From Gonocerus acuteangulatus (lineage: Eukaryota > Arthropoda > Insecta > Hemiptera > Coreidae), in assembly GCA_946811695.1 (NCBI GenBank), contig OX328132.1:92178814-92242813 (forward strand): 64,000 nt of DNA, in the 5' to 3' direction. Shown piece after piece: positions 10,844-21,640 of this stretch (within the stretch, counting starts at the first letter, position 1; each line of letters begins with the position of its first letter). The notes under the pieces were generated by a model. It was not told where the DNA came from. It did no database searches and saw nothing but the letters and a program-made list of their open reading frames with translations. The position numbers were made by a program, and so were the translations under genes.

Positions 10844-11079
10844 AAAATAGGATAAAACAACACATTTCTAATTGTAATAATAGTAAAAATATCAATACTA
10901 CAGCATTGGCAAATCATGCTTTCACAAAACAACATATGTTTGATTATGATAATGTAAAGATTTTAAAAACTGTTAATGATAACAAAGCTAGGAAATTAAC
11001 TGAATCCATTTACATAACTAAAAATATTAATAAAACCATTAATTTCAAAACTGATGTCAAAACTGATGTAATATGTTGA
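10765..11079 (+). pseudogene. Penelope GIY-YIG endonuclease domain, frameshifted
   Basis: Penelope elements carry a C-terminal GIY-YIG nuclease that nicks the target. Here its start VIYQINCKQC is in the RT frame, and the rest (TETSQNLKNRIKQHISNC ... ANHAFTKQHMFDYDNVKI ... KLTESIYITK) is in another frame from about 10820, so a small indel separates them. The Cys pair, the Arg in LKNRIKQH and the Glu in LTESIYI are kept, but the second signature, normally YIGET, reads IIFTET, losing the Gly. Stop is at 11077-11079. Confidence 0.88.
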
Positions 11080-11434
11080 CATATTAAATAAAATTAATTT
11101 CTGATGACATTGTAATAGATTCCTTTCATAGTTTAATGATCTTGGTTACATACCTCAGTGCAATTTATATTAAATATTTTAACAAATATATGTTAAGTAA
11201 TGATTAATAAAGTTATCTGTGATATGTCATACATAAATCATTATACATTTTAATTATTTGAAGTGTGATATTTTAATGTAATTTTGGTTATATAAAATAT
11301 AATAGGCCTAAGTACATAGGTTGATAAGGTTTCTAATATGGCTGTGTGAGGATGAACATTTTTAATTGTCTTCAAGTGTTTTTGACTTGGTTCCTTATAG
11401 GAATCATTTGTTTTAATTTATGACGTTTGAAATT
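11080..11434 (+). other. Penelope 3' untranslated sequence
   Basis: AT-rich and non-coding, inside the insertion. Confidence 0.7.
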
Positions 11435-11592
11435 TTATTTTAAGTAGTGACAGGATATGGTGAGTTTATAATTAAGGAAATAAAATGTTATTTTAAGTAG
11501 TGACAGGATATGGTGAGTTTATAATTAAGGAAATAAAATGTTATTTTAAGTAGTGACAGGATATGGTGAGTTTATAATTAAGGAAATAAAAT
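11435..11592 (+). repeat. 53-bp tandem repeat in the Penelope 3' region, 3 copies
   Basis: TTATTTTAAGTAGTGACAGG recurs at 11435, 11488 and 11541 with almost no divergence. Confidence 0.9.
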
Positions 11593-11690
11593 TTAATAAT
11601 TGCATTAGATGATTTAAGGTTTTTGGTTGATAGTAATTATAAAGCTTGTTTTCGGCAGTTTCTAGTAATGAGTATACTATTGTAGATTGC

Positions 11691-11720
11691 CTGAAGATGG
11701 ACGAACGGTCCGAAACGTTG
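11691..11720 (+). ncRNA. Hammerhead-ribozyme-like core in Penelope terminus
   Basis: The order CTGAAGA (fits CUGANGA), GGAC, a 5-base loop, GTCC, then GAAAC matches the hammerhead catalytic core with a 4-bp stem II. Penelope terminal repeats are known to carry minimal hammerhead motifs. Stem III would be very short and stem I is not clear, so activity cannot be judged. AATAAA follows within 20 bases. Confidence 0.55.
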
Positions 11721-11775
11721 AAATAAAAGTATGTTGTACAGCTGTGAAGGGTTATTCCTCATCCCTGTTGGTATT

Positions 11776-12085
11776 ATGTCTCATGAAACTGTTTCAGCCT
11801 TGTCCTTTGGATATGTCCCTGGTGACACGAGACGTTCGGAAATGGACCCGACCTAACCTGACATAGCTTGATTTGCAGTTTTCTTATTGAATTCATTCTG
11901 CTTTGACTTCAGGGAAGAAATAGATCTCTGTAGTTGTATGTATATTGAAACCGTCCTAGCTTTGCCCTTGTGAGTTGACCCTGGCGACACGAGGCGTTCG
12001 GAAATGGACCCGAACTGATATGCTATTCTCCCTATTGAACTATTTCGGCTCTGTCCTCGGGAGTTGAGCTGTGGTTAATGACTGC
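11776..12085. repeat. Degenerate tandem repeat, right part
   Basis: Begins with the right target duplication (11776-11788). Units share GGTGACACGAGACGTTCGG and GGCGACACGAGGCGTTCGG, each followed by AAATGGACCCGA, about 190 bp apart. It continues the array at 9050-9268. Confidence 0.6.
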
Positions 12086-12529
12086 TCCATTCACTCCATG
12101 AATGGGCCATTAGAAACAACGATTACAAACTCCTAATTATAGAGCAATTTCATTAGAGGTGATGACTTTCGGATTACAGGTCTTTTCTCCAAGACCTCAA
12201 TGGAGGAAAACAAACAGAGAGTACGGCTTCACGAAACTGCTTACTCAGCCCACTTAAATACATAATTTGTCATTGATGAAGCTCTTCAACCGTCTTTTTG
12301 AATGGCACGAGCAATTCTATTGCATACTTGCCGACCTAGGACAAAAAACCAGAAATTATACTAAGGCAATTGGCAAGGCGATGGATTGTTTGACTTTTTG
12401 AAACATGGAAGCTCTTGAAATTGTTAAACCGTATTTGTAAATAAAGTCTAAATCAAAAGAAAAAAGGTCCACCCCCGCAGAAAATGTGTAACTCTTCCTC
12501 ATGGGGACGGTAATAAAACACATATATAT
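12086..12529. other. Unassigned spacer
   Basis: No gene or repeat recognised. Confidence 0.4.
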
Positions 12530-13200
12530 ACTAGCTGACCCGGCAAACGTTGTTTCGCCGTATACATTATTTCTAGTGAATATTTTGGTAGTGAAATAAT
12601 AATCCCTTACCTGTTTAGAGATCTCGTTATCTCGTTGTTTAATATTTTTGCAATATCCGTCTTGACCCTTTCAGAACATTAGCGGATATTGGATAGCGTC
12701 GTAATAATGGTGTGTATCAGTAATGCTGCATTGAATGTACTCTCCAGATGGTTCTTTATCAGGATTGATGACAATATCTAGATTGTCACTTTGTAATTTA
12801 TGCATGTGGGATTTAAATAATTTCAACAATTCATACTGCTCATTCAATAGATCGTCCAGCTCACTGACGATGCGCCTGGCAAGCCGTGAATTGAGGATAA
12901 TGTAGCCCCAACGTGCATCCACGCGATTGCCGAGTGCGTTTTCGGAGTCCTCACCTCCAATAAAGTAAATTTGTTAAAATTGATGTAGTTCGTTTGACAT
13001 TGGCAGCAATGATCCCACCTTGTAATAAACTTGGCCTTTGATTTTGAATGTTGAATTAAATTGTTGACCATTTGCAGCATTATGTTTAACTATTTCCGAT
13101 GTCATTTGGAAACTTGAATTGCATGTTGGAAGTAATTTCAGGAACAGGTTAGAATCTGGAGCCATATTTCTCCTTGCCAAAAGATCATATGTTGAATAAA
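12530..13200 (-). mobile_element. Helitron fragment (Rep/helicase N-terminal region)
   Basis: The minus strand encodes a piece of the Helitron replicase-helicase upstream region. The + strand edge CTAGCTGACCCGGCAAACG (12532-12550) is of a kind often found beside Helitron remnants in arthropods. Non-coding sequence to about 13520 (with CATCAAAATCGGTTAACCCG) may belong to it. Confidence 0.75.
12671..13180 (-). pseudogene. Helitron helicase-like domain, one nonsense codon
   Basis: Two minus-strand frames at 12974-13180 and 12671-12922 are in the same phase. Read through, they give FNSTFKIKGQVYYKVGSLLP, NELHQF, a stop, then QIYFIGGEDSENALGNRV and LLNEQYELLKLFKSHMHKL ... INPDKEPSGEY. This matches the conserved Helitron-like N domain, where the stop position normally holds Leu (HxFLQIYF). 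So a single TTA-to-TAA change breaks an otherwise open ~170-codon region. The catalytic Rep HUH motif and the helicase are missing. It is truncated at both ends. Confidence 0.83.
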
Positions 13201-13889
13201 ACTACATTTTATAATTAAAATTTAATTATTACAATTAAAGTACTAATATCGTTATTATAAAATGGGGATTGGTAGTAGAAGGTTGACAATTTAGGGTTGT
13301 ATGTATTTTGTAAAGCCAAATAAAATAATAAAAATTAAATATTTTGTCCAAAAAATAAAAAAATCTTTTTTGGGATGGGACCCCCTTATCACTTAGGGGT
13401 ATAAAAATTAGTTATAAACCTATTCTCAGACCTACTGAATATAGATATTAAATTTCATCAAAATCGGTTAACCCGTTACACCAAAAACCACATTTGGGTT
13501 TCTTGGGGTGCTGATTTTAAATATGATATTATTTTTGGTGTCAAAAAATGTGTAATGCTAGTTTACTTCAAACGTAAGCATAATTTTGAATTTACTTTAC
13601 TAAATATAAATTATTGTTTAACGATTGTATTTGTTCTTTAATCTACTCTCTAAAACAAATGAATTGGTGAAAGAATCATATCGATAACATTTTCTAACCT
13701 CGATATATAAAATAAAGCATTTTCAACCTATTTTATTTTATTTCTCAGCTCCTAAGACGTATTGGACGGAACGCCCGGACACGTGTCGACTATTTTTCGA
13801 TGTAGAATCACCAGAAAAAAATGTACCAATCGGTGACCCCACCACTAGAATATTTGAGGAGTACTTTGGAAGGGTGAGCAAAGATGGAA
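13201..13889. other. AT-rich spacer, possibly Helitron-associated
   Basis: The phrase around 13440-13500 (AAATTTCATCAAAATCGG ... ACCCGTTACACC) is typical of non-coding repeat next to Helitron remnants. No gene seen. Confidence 0.35.
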
Positions 13890-13990
13890 TAGTTGGGATT
13901 CAGCTAAAAAACCCTCAATACGATTTTTGTAAAAAAAATCTATATTCAGGACGTTTCGGCTACTCTTTGGTAAACTTCGTCAGCTAAAAT
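13890..13990 (-). mobile_element. Penelope-type terminal fragment
   Basis: On the minus strand CTGACGA is followed by an imperfect stem and GAAACGTCC, the hammerhead-like order typical of Penelope termini. The facing piece at 14505-14575 is a decayed relative in + orientation (CTGATAA ... GAAATG). Confidence 0.45.
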
Positions 13991-14186
13991 GACAAGAAAA
14001 GAAAAAAAGCAGAAATTAATACACAGAAAAGAAGTTTATAAGTAAGATAAGTAACAGATCTATAAATACAATTCAACTTATTATAAAAGAACAATTTGAT
14101 GTTAAATTATTAGAACAATTAACGTATTAATAACCGGGTAAAGTGAGCATTAGTGTATATCTAGAAATTAGTTCTAGAAAATCAAT

Positions 14187-14313
14187 AGAACCATAAAAAA
14201 AAAAACAATTTTATTGAAGTGTATACAAGTAAATAGGTGCTTATTATTATTATTATTATTAGCGCCTATTTACTTGTATACACTTCAATAAAATTGTTTT
14301 TTTTTATGGTTCT
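14187..14313. repeat. Hairpin with (TTA)n loop
   Basis: Arms of about 52 bp starting AGAACCAT and ending ATGGTTCT are near-perfect inverses, including TTGAAGTGTATACAAG. The loop is a TTA microsatellite. Confidence 0.85.
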
Positions 14314-14406
14314 ATGGTTTTCTTCTATACATGTAAAATTTTATTATTAATTCAGTCATTAATTGTTATTTATATTAATAATCTGTAGTAATTTATTCAT
14401 ATTACC

Positions 14407-14409
<3 letters not shown>

Positions 14410-14469
<60 letters not shown>
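14410..14469. repeat. (TA)n microsatellite
   Basis: About 60 bp of uninterrupted TA. Confidence 0.95.
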
Positions 14470-14472
<3 letters not shown>

Positions 14473-14998
14473 TACTTACTCTGTCCATTTTTGTTTATAG
14501 CCCTGATAAAGGATTAAAATTCAAGCCGAAATGTTGGCAGTAAATACTTCTTTTTATATAAAAATCTAGGTTCAATAATTATTATGCTCGATTTCTGACC
14601 TTTCCACCTCTCCAATTTAAACGGCTATTAATTACATCTCAATGATTATTTGAAATAATATACCACCCTGTAAACATTTTTAATAATCTTGAAAAGAATA
14701 AATTTAGAGTACATTCATTTTTAAGTTTGCTTCTAGCCAGTACTAGAGCGGCATTTTCTTCTTGAAATAAATATTATAAAACAGGGAGTTTAGATTAGAT
14801 TCGAATAATTCATAAATTAATTGTCATCCCATATGCATAACAAATGACATATGGTCATAAAAAATTGCATTAAGGTCAAACTCCGGTTTCGATGGTACCG
14901 TGGCACCGTTAATGCTATTCAGATTGTATATTACAGATGCGTGCCGTGCTGCCTTTGTCGTTCGGAGACTTTAACGCTGGCTTGAGACTGTTGTCTGG
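14470..14998. other. Spacer with a Penelope-like end fragment
   Basis: Bases 14505-14575 carry the decayed + orientation relative of the 13890-13990 piece. The rest is AT-rich and unassigned. Confidence 0.35.
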
Positions 14999-15268
14999 AG
15001 AGGGGGGACAGGTAAAGAGAAGAGAGAGAATAAGAGAAACAGAGAGAGAGGGAGTGAGGGTGAGCGTGAGAGAGAGAGGAGTGTAATGAGAGAGAGTGTA
15101 AGGGAGGAGGAAAGGAAGAGACCGAGAGGGCACCCGTGATGACTCTATCCACCGGCTCCAATAATGAGGCCCCTCTACCTGCCTTTCTAACGTCTCTATT
15201 TGGGTCCTCCCTCACTTCATCTCTCTCATTCCCGCTACCTCTCTCTTCTCTCCTTCCTGTCTCTTAGC
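14999..15268. repeat. Purine tract followed by pyrimidine tract
   Basis: Bases 15000-15130 are almost all purine on the + strand (GAGAGAGA-rich). After a mixed 60-bp spacer, 15205-15268 are almost all pyrimidine (CTCTCT-rich). Two open frames on the minus strand are low-complexity Ser/Leu/Pro artefacts. Confidence 0.8.
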
Positions 15269-15973
15269 AATCTGCTCATTATCGGAGGAAGGCCGTATTC
15301 TAGAAAACCCCTTGGTAAATAGCCCTAAAATAAATTACTTGGTTGCATGTTCTTCGTTGCAAATTGTACTTTTAGAACTTACAGGTTCAAATGTTCTTCG
15401 ATAGTATACACCAGATACCGACAATTTCTCCCGTTAAAATCTAGATGTATATATTCCTATTTCCGTAATGTAACGAACTAGAAGATATTTTCCAATTCGA
15501 GTCATTCCATTTAATGATACGGCAAACTACCGTAAATATGGGTTCATATTAGTACTTACTTACTTACAGACGGGAACTGCAGTCCGTGAAAGACCAAGGC
15601 CTCAGCCAACAGCTCATTCCAAGCAGCTCTATCCGTCGCAAAACGCCTCCAACGACGGATTCCCATTAGTACAGTTTGTTGAAATTGGTACTGCTTATAT
15701 ATTTGTCTGAGAGCGAGCAGGCAACTATACACCCCTCTTTGGGCAAAGTCTGACTCTTTAGTATTAATTAAATGGAAATATCTTAACAGTATAGGTTTGT
15801 ACCAATTTTACCACATTGTACTAATGTGACGGTAGTGAATCTTGTATATTCGTTAGTTTGCAATTACTGATTTAGGAAGATTTTAGCAATCTAGGGTCTC
15901 TCCATGTCCAATTTCTTTAAAAACAATGTGGTCGGAAGTCAAGGAATTGTTGAATTCAGCTAAGAGAAAACAT
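15269..15973. other. Unassigned spacer
   Basis: Bases 15550-15690 (TACTTACTTACTTACAGACGG and on) look like the body of an old dispersed repeat, but no partner is in the window. Confidence 0.3.
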
Positions 15974-16109
15974 CGGCATGCTCTTTGGCAGCCTTACCCA
16001 GCACTAAAATTCTAGGCGAGGGAGGACGGCCAAGAATAGAAGACCGGTCTTGGTCTTTCTCCCTAACCTAGACATTTAGTGCTCATGAAGGCTGCCAATG
16101 AGCATGCCG
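15974..16109. repeat. Inverted repeat, ~43-bp arms
   Basis: CGGCATGCTCTTTGGCAGCC at the left is matched by the inverse near 16095-16109, with a further AGCACTAAA/TTTAGTGCT pair inside. The right arm ends GCCGAAACGTTC, again like a Penelope terminus. Confidence 0.65.
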
Positions 16110-16989
16110 AAACGTTCGCAATATAGATATTTCTGAAAATCTAACTAATCTGTCTCTTGGCCTAATCCCAACCATTCCTACACTTCACCTCAACGGCTAA
16201 CTATCTTCATCTCGAACTATCGTGTCTCGCATGCAGCAGTTTGGGTCTTTTTCATTTATTGACTCTTTGCAAATATTACCTCGTCCACCATGGATGTTTG
16301 GATAAGTGTAGTAACCTATAGATAGATAGCCCGGCGATCCTGGCCTAGATGTGAATGTAGAGACGAAATGGTTATCTGTCAGAAACTCCCTCTGAAAATA
16401 ACGAATCTTCAGTCCGGGCGATTGAAAAGGTTTGCGACACTATAGCTTCCACCAATGCACTCCTCCCCAAAAGATGAAATAAATCAGTACGCATACACTC
16501 GAAGATAAGACGACAGTATTCCAGTGGGCGGAATCGTGGAGAAACGAACTCGTCCTTTCGTTTTAGAGAAAATATTCATATTACATCATAGTAAACCATT
16601 TTTTATTATTATAAGATGGTGATTCTATATTTCGCAATGTATTTTATGCGGCAGAAGGCCAAATTTCATTAACAACCATTTATTTCGCCCTACATATTTC
16701 ACGTCCCCTTGACTTCAGGAGCACTTCAGATATAAATCGCAGCTTCAACCTCAGAGAACCTTAAGCAGATCAATTATAGCTATTGTAGATCAGCTGTTAA
16801 AATTTATTACTTATAAGTAAATGGCGTTTTCTCAAAAGAAGTCATTGTCATGTTAACATGTAGAGCGAAATAAAGGGATACTAAAGAATAATGTGTAATT
16901 AATGAAATTTGACCTCCTGCTACATATTATAACATTTTTGTAAACGTTAGAGTGGGACAAGGCTTATTTAGAAATATAAGCTAGATGTC
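16110..16989. other. Spacer with a weak inverted repeat
   Basis: Bases 16601-16675 (ATAAGATGGTGA ... GGCAGAAGGCC) have an inverted relative at 36432-36507, and part is inverted again at 16903-16935. This suggests a decayed inverted-repeat element. No gene seen. Confidence 0.4.
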
Positions 16990-17700
16990 GTCCAGCCAAC
17001 TAAGATTACGGCTCTCCCAATGCATCCTATCTTTTGCCAATCCTTTTTTTGGTTGGATTTAAGGCGTGTCAACCTTTGAGGTGATTAACGCCAGAGCCAA
17101 ACCTTTACACAACTACAGTCTAATGGGTTCTAGTTTACCTTCGACACTGTAAATCCTGCTTTGTCGAGGCTTTTTGCATTACATTGTATCTGGCAAATCT
17201 TCTTCAATTCAATACCCCGTGCGTTGTATTTAATCTTTGATCGTCTTGTACCCAACTATGGCGAAGCCTACTTTGTTGCATTCCATTTGCTACCCAATAT
17301 TCAACATCTCGGCTCACCCTTACGTCCGTATGTCACGCTCAACGTCGTCCTCCCAAGTTCGGCAAGACTTTCTACATTGCATCGTACACGCTGTCAATCT
17401 TCTACATATCTACACTTCTATGAATTGTAGGAAATCCTCGGCTATCGCCCATCCATCCAAGTCAAAGTCATACACTATTGGATCCCATCTACTACGTGAA
17501 CTTCTAAATCTCTGCACTCCCATTCGTCGTAGGCCATCCTCGCCGTCTTCCACCCACATAACCCGAGGCTTCCCCCATTGTATCCTATTTGTTGCCAATT
17601 TTCAGCATTTCTATAGGCCCAAGCAGTGTAGGAAATCCTCAACTATTGCCCATTCAACTAAGTCAAGGCCAACAGACCAGCCTACAACAGTGGCGGTCCA
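16990..17700. repeat. Degenerate tandem repeat
   Basis: Loose copies of TGTAGGAAATCCTCGGCTAT and CAACTATTGCCCATTCAACT with intervening CATTGTATC.T.TG.CAA recur through the span. The 174-codon frame 17237-17761 is an accident of this repeat; it has no domain and rival frames are open too. Confidence 0.5.
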
Positions 17701-17894
17701 TCACACAGGACACTTCAACAACCCGAGACAAAAAAATGTAAAAGAATCTAAAATATATTAATAGAATCTCAAATATATAATGGGGTAAAATAAAAACCTT
17801 CAATTCAGGAAATCATCGATTAAGTATTATTAACACGTCTAATATGTCTCAAATTGAGTCAATACGTTTATACTAACTGCTACACTACTTGACT

Positions 17895-18080
17895 AAATGT
17901 GGCGAGGTCTATCCTTATCTTTCCAATCCTATCCAAACAATCCTCCCAGGTCGCTTAATCGACAGTGGCCCCGTGATAAACTAATTTAGCCGATCTTATT
18001 CTGATCATTAAAATATTTGTTCACTCCGCTCAGGATGTACCAACAAGTGTATTGTTTTTCCAAATATTGTAATATTTTTA
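17895..18080 (+). mobile_element. Jockey-type LINE 3' end
   Basis: The frame ending 17987-17989 reads NPPRSLNRQWPRDKLI then stop, matching the C-terminus of the LINE at 8280-8516 (NPIRRLKRKWPRDQL). The 3' UTR runs to the T/A-rich stretch near 18080. Only the last codons survive. Confidence 0.6.
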
Positions 18081-19339
18081 TTTTATTTTATTTATTTTCC
18101 CCCTTTTTTTTTGTCCACATATACAGAAAATATCAGCATCAACTAACTTGATCATTGTACAGGTTATATTTTTTACAGATTTCAAATAACAAATAAACAA
18201 AGAACAAAATGTTCCAAACGTTTAATTCATTAATACACAAAAGCTTACTAAATGTACTGAACAGTAACCATAATGTGAAGTATTGTCAAACAACTATACT
18301 AGTTGACTAATTTCTTTATTAAAACAAAATTTTTAAATGGAAGAATTCTTTCCAAGCCCAAATCTTCGGCACTGTAATTAAATAGTTTTAATGCTTAATT
18401 ATGCAGGATATTAGTTGATCTGCATTTTAAACTGGTCTTGGCTTCAACGATGAAGCGAAACACTCCAGAAGACAGAGAGTACCTATTAAAATAATGATAG
18501 GTTTAAGCAGTAATAAGCAGTTGTTGGGTAGCTTACTAATGCTTATTTCACATTCTCAATTTAAAAGCATAAGATTACTTTTTTAGCGCGTTTGCCTAAT
18601 CCCCGTAATGTTAGATGTGCTCACATTTGTAATTCAATGATATTTTGAATCACCATTGTTTTTTATACCAATTAAAAATGATATGAGACGTGGAAAGCGA
18701 CTAACTAAACCACAAGAACAACTATCAATAAATGCTTTTATTCCTTTACTAATGGCACTAGAGGTATGAACGGAAACCCGCTAAGATGACGCGCCTTAAC
18801 AAGGTTGGACTGAGATAAAAATTACATTTCGGGTTTCATTATATAGGGAATGATAAGTATACTTATTAGATCATTAAATACTTGTTATTTTTGTGACGAA
18901 TAAAAAGAAATGCATAGAAGTGCCCCAGAAGAGGTGCGAAAATTTACTACGATACAAGTCGGGTATAAATGAAAAATAAAATACTTGAAAACGAAATGTA
19001 CCAACTCCTTAAAAGATTTGAAAACAATAAGAATATTTGTATTTATGTATACGTTTTTTTGTTATATTATATGGCGATTTAAATCTAGGCGCACGGTAGT
19101 GCGCCAGGCCAAGTTCCGGCCTAAGCATACTGTGTGTATATTACAGGCGGTCTTAGAGCCGATTTTTACCCTCTCATAACTTTCAACCAGGTAAAGATAA
19201 AGTTATGAAATTTTACACAGGTATTATACTACTAGATGTGAGTAAAACGGGAAATTTTCATAATTCTACATCGAACAGTTTCTGAGATATAAGCGATCGA
19301 AAATCGGGATTTATAGGACTCACTCACTCACTGACTCAT
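18081..19339. other. AT-rich spacer
   Basis: Bases 18765-18800 (GAACGGAAACCCGCTAAGATG) echo the end of repeat family A. From 19150 begins non-coding repeat (AACTTTCAACCAGGTAAAG) leading into the next tandem array. No gene. Confidence 0.35.
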
Positions 19340-19614
19340 CAAAATTATTAGGCACTTCCCATGATGCTAGAGACTTGAAATTTTGCATGAACATAGATAT
19401 GAAGACGTTATTAAAGGAAAAAATCGAAAAATCGCGAAAAGTTGTGTTTGACTCCGCTTCCGGGGCGGGGGCGTGCCAGTTTTGTAATTCCTTCGGAAAC
19501 CCATCATTCCGTGCGAAACCCATGATGTGGGGTATCAAATGAATTGTCTCGGTATGAAGAACCTATATTTGATGTTTTAAGAAACAATTAGACGCACATA
19601 GGCTCGGTAAAAAT

Positions 19615-20110
19615 CTTATACCAGCTGTCTGTCTGTATGTTTGTTCCTCTTACAAATCCATACCGTTTGACCGATTTTGACCAAACTTGGGACACAGATG
19701 GGTCTTGATATGGGGTGAATCATAGGCTAGGTTAAATTGTCTATCAGCTGTCTGTCTGTCTGTTCGTTCCTTATATAAATGCACACCGTTTGACCGATTT
19801 TGACAACATTTTACACACATGTCGGTCTTTATCCGGGTAGTGTCATAGGCTAGTCAAAATCGTCTATCAGCTGTCTGTCTGCGTGTTTGTTCCTTACACA
19901 AATTCACAACATTTGACCGATTTTGACCAAACTTGGCACACAGGTAGGCCTTGGTCCGGGGAATGCACTAGGCTAGGTAAAACAGGTATTTCAGCTGTCT
20001 GTCTGTATGTTTGTTCCTTATACAAATTCACACCGTTTGGCCTATTTTGACCAAACTTGCCACGCAGGTAGGTCTTGATACGGGAGTGTCATATTATCTA
20101 CGACGTTTTG
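19615..20110. repeat. Tandem array, ~123-bp unit, 4 copies
   Basis: CAGCTGTCTGTCTG recurs at 19622, 19745, 19868 and 19992. Units share GTTTGACCGATTTTGACCAA and a conserved AGGCTAG. Non-coding; probably the body of a larger non-autonomous element. Confidence 0.85.
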
Positions 20111-20230
20111 TACTTTTTGTTCCATCGAAATGCCATTATTCCTTCTGAAACCCATCATGTGGGGTATCAAATGAATCGTCTTGGTAAGGAGAACCTATAT
20201 TTGATGTTTTAAAAAACATTTCATGAATAT

Positions 20231-21465
20231 TGGTATCAAATATCCAGCAGTAAGGAGAACCTTATGCAGAATCCAAAGACCCTGGTTTTATATGAAGTAC
20301 AAAAGCCAGTAGGTATACGGCAACTAAATTCTATTTAATACTTGGAAAAAAGTAATGAGATCCCCCAAAAAAACATAAATGTGAAATAGAGGCCAAGTTC
20401 CTGCCCCCCCCAAAGAAACACCCCCTTCCTCAAAAATATCCCCTCCTAAAACCCCCCCCCAAAACGCCTTACCATTCTACACTCCAAAAAAGTAGTTTGA
20501 GTTGGTGTATTAATTCAACCAAAAATATTTGCCAATACAAGAGATGATACAAGAAAGAAATGTCCAAGTTCATTATTTGGAAGACCTCATAGTTACTTAC
20601 TAAGAACAGTAAAGACACTTCAACTGACCTTTAAAAACAACAATAAAAATACTTATATCCAGTTACTAAAATATCACTTTCCTCAATCAGATGTTTTTTT
20701 TTGTGCCGAAATTATCTTTAGAGACAAACTAAACAACTAGACAAAAACTAAAAAATACACCAACTCATACTACTTTTTTGGAGTGTAGAATGGTAAGGCG
20801 TTTTGGGGGGGTTTTAGGAGGGGATATTTTTGAGGAAGGGGGTGTTTCTTTGGGGGGGGGCGGAACTTGGCCTCTATTTCACATTTATGTTTTTTTGGGG
20901 GATCTCATTACTTTTTTCTAAGTATTAAATAGAATTTAGTTGCCGTATACCTACTGGCTTTTGTACTTCATATAAAACCAGGGTCTTTGGATTCTGCATA
21001 AGGTTCTCCTTACTGCTGGACATTTGATACCAATAATCAACCTACATACATCTAATCTTGGCAATGTTTAGTTTTTCTCTAAAGATAATTTCGGCACAAA
21101 AAAAACATTGCCAAGTTTAATAATATATCTGATTGAGGAAAGTGATATTTTAGTAACTGGATATAAGTATTTTTATTGTTGTTTTTAAAGGTCAGTTGAA
21201 GTGTCTTTACTGTTCTTAGTAAGTAACTATGAGGTCTTCCAAATAATGAACTTGGACATTTCTTTCTTGTATCATCTCTTGTATTGGCAAATATTTTTGG
21301 TTGAATTAATACACCAACTCATACTACTTTTTTGGAGTGTAGAATGGTAAGGCGTTTTGGGGGGGGGGTTTAGGAGGGGATATTTTTGAGGAAGGGGGGG
21401 TGTTTCTTTGAGGGGGCAGGAACTTGGCCTCTATTTCACATTTATGTTTTTTTGGGGGATATATT
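20231..21465. repeat. Compound inverted-repeat element
   Basis: Left block 20231-20740 is repeated inverted as two pieces: 20757-21033 is the inverse of its outer half (TTCTGCATAAGGTTCTCC / GGAGAACCTTATGCAGAA), and 21115-21465 is the inverse of its inner half. C runs on the left match G runs in both right blocks. An inner hairpin (CTTGGCAATGTTT at 21059, inverse at 21102) lies between. Non-coding. It resembles a foldback element rearranged once. Confidence 0.8.
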
Positions 21466-21512
21466 ATACACAAAAATAACACGAATACATGAACATTAAT
21501 AGTAAAATGAGT

Positions 21513-21640
21513 ATTTTTATTTTTTAAGACGCACCGACAACTGGGCCATTAGCGCGGACATCCATGGTCGTCCTTCTCTACGGGCCCTGAGATGAGAAAA
21601 ATTCTTGCCGCCGGAGGGACTCGAACTCCTGCCCCTGAGT
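21513..21640 (-). mobile_element. SINE family 1, head truncated
   Basis: Poly-T, then GGCCATTAGCGCGGACATCC and GATGAGAAAAATTCTTGCCG, ending near the B-box inverse GGGACTCGAACTC. The A-box end is missing. Its CTTGCCGCCGGAGGG gives the uninterrupted form of the site invaded at 27777. Confidence 0.8.

Larger units (their letters stand above)
9269..11775 (+). mobile_element. Penelope-like retroelement, 5'-truncated
   Basis: The insertion is bounded by a 13-bp duplication ATGTCTCATGAAA at 9256-9268 and 11776-11788. It carries a Penelope-type reverse transcriptase followed by a GIY-YIG endonuclease remnant, a 53-bp tandem repeat and a terminal region with a hammerhead-like core. The N-terminal ~150-200 residues of a usual Penelope ORF are absent, so this is a 5'-truncated copy of about 2.5 kb. 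It landed in a degenerate tandem repeat. A frameshift between RT and endonuclease marks it as inactive. Confidence 0.93.

Noticed and set aside
15000..15215. Two overlapping minus-strand frames of 72 and 94 codons
   Set aside because: They translate the pyrimidine-rich strand into Ser/Leu/Pro low complexity; no gene signal.
17161..17761. Open frames of 89 and 174 codons
   Set aside because: They lie in a degenerate tandem repeat with open frames on both strands and no domain.
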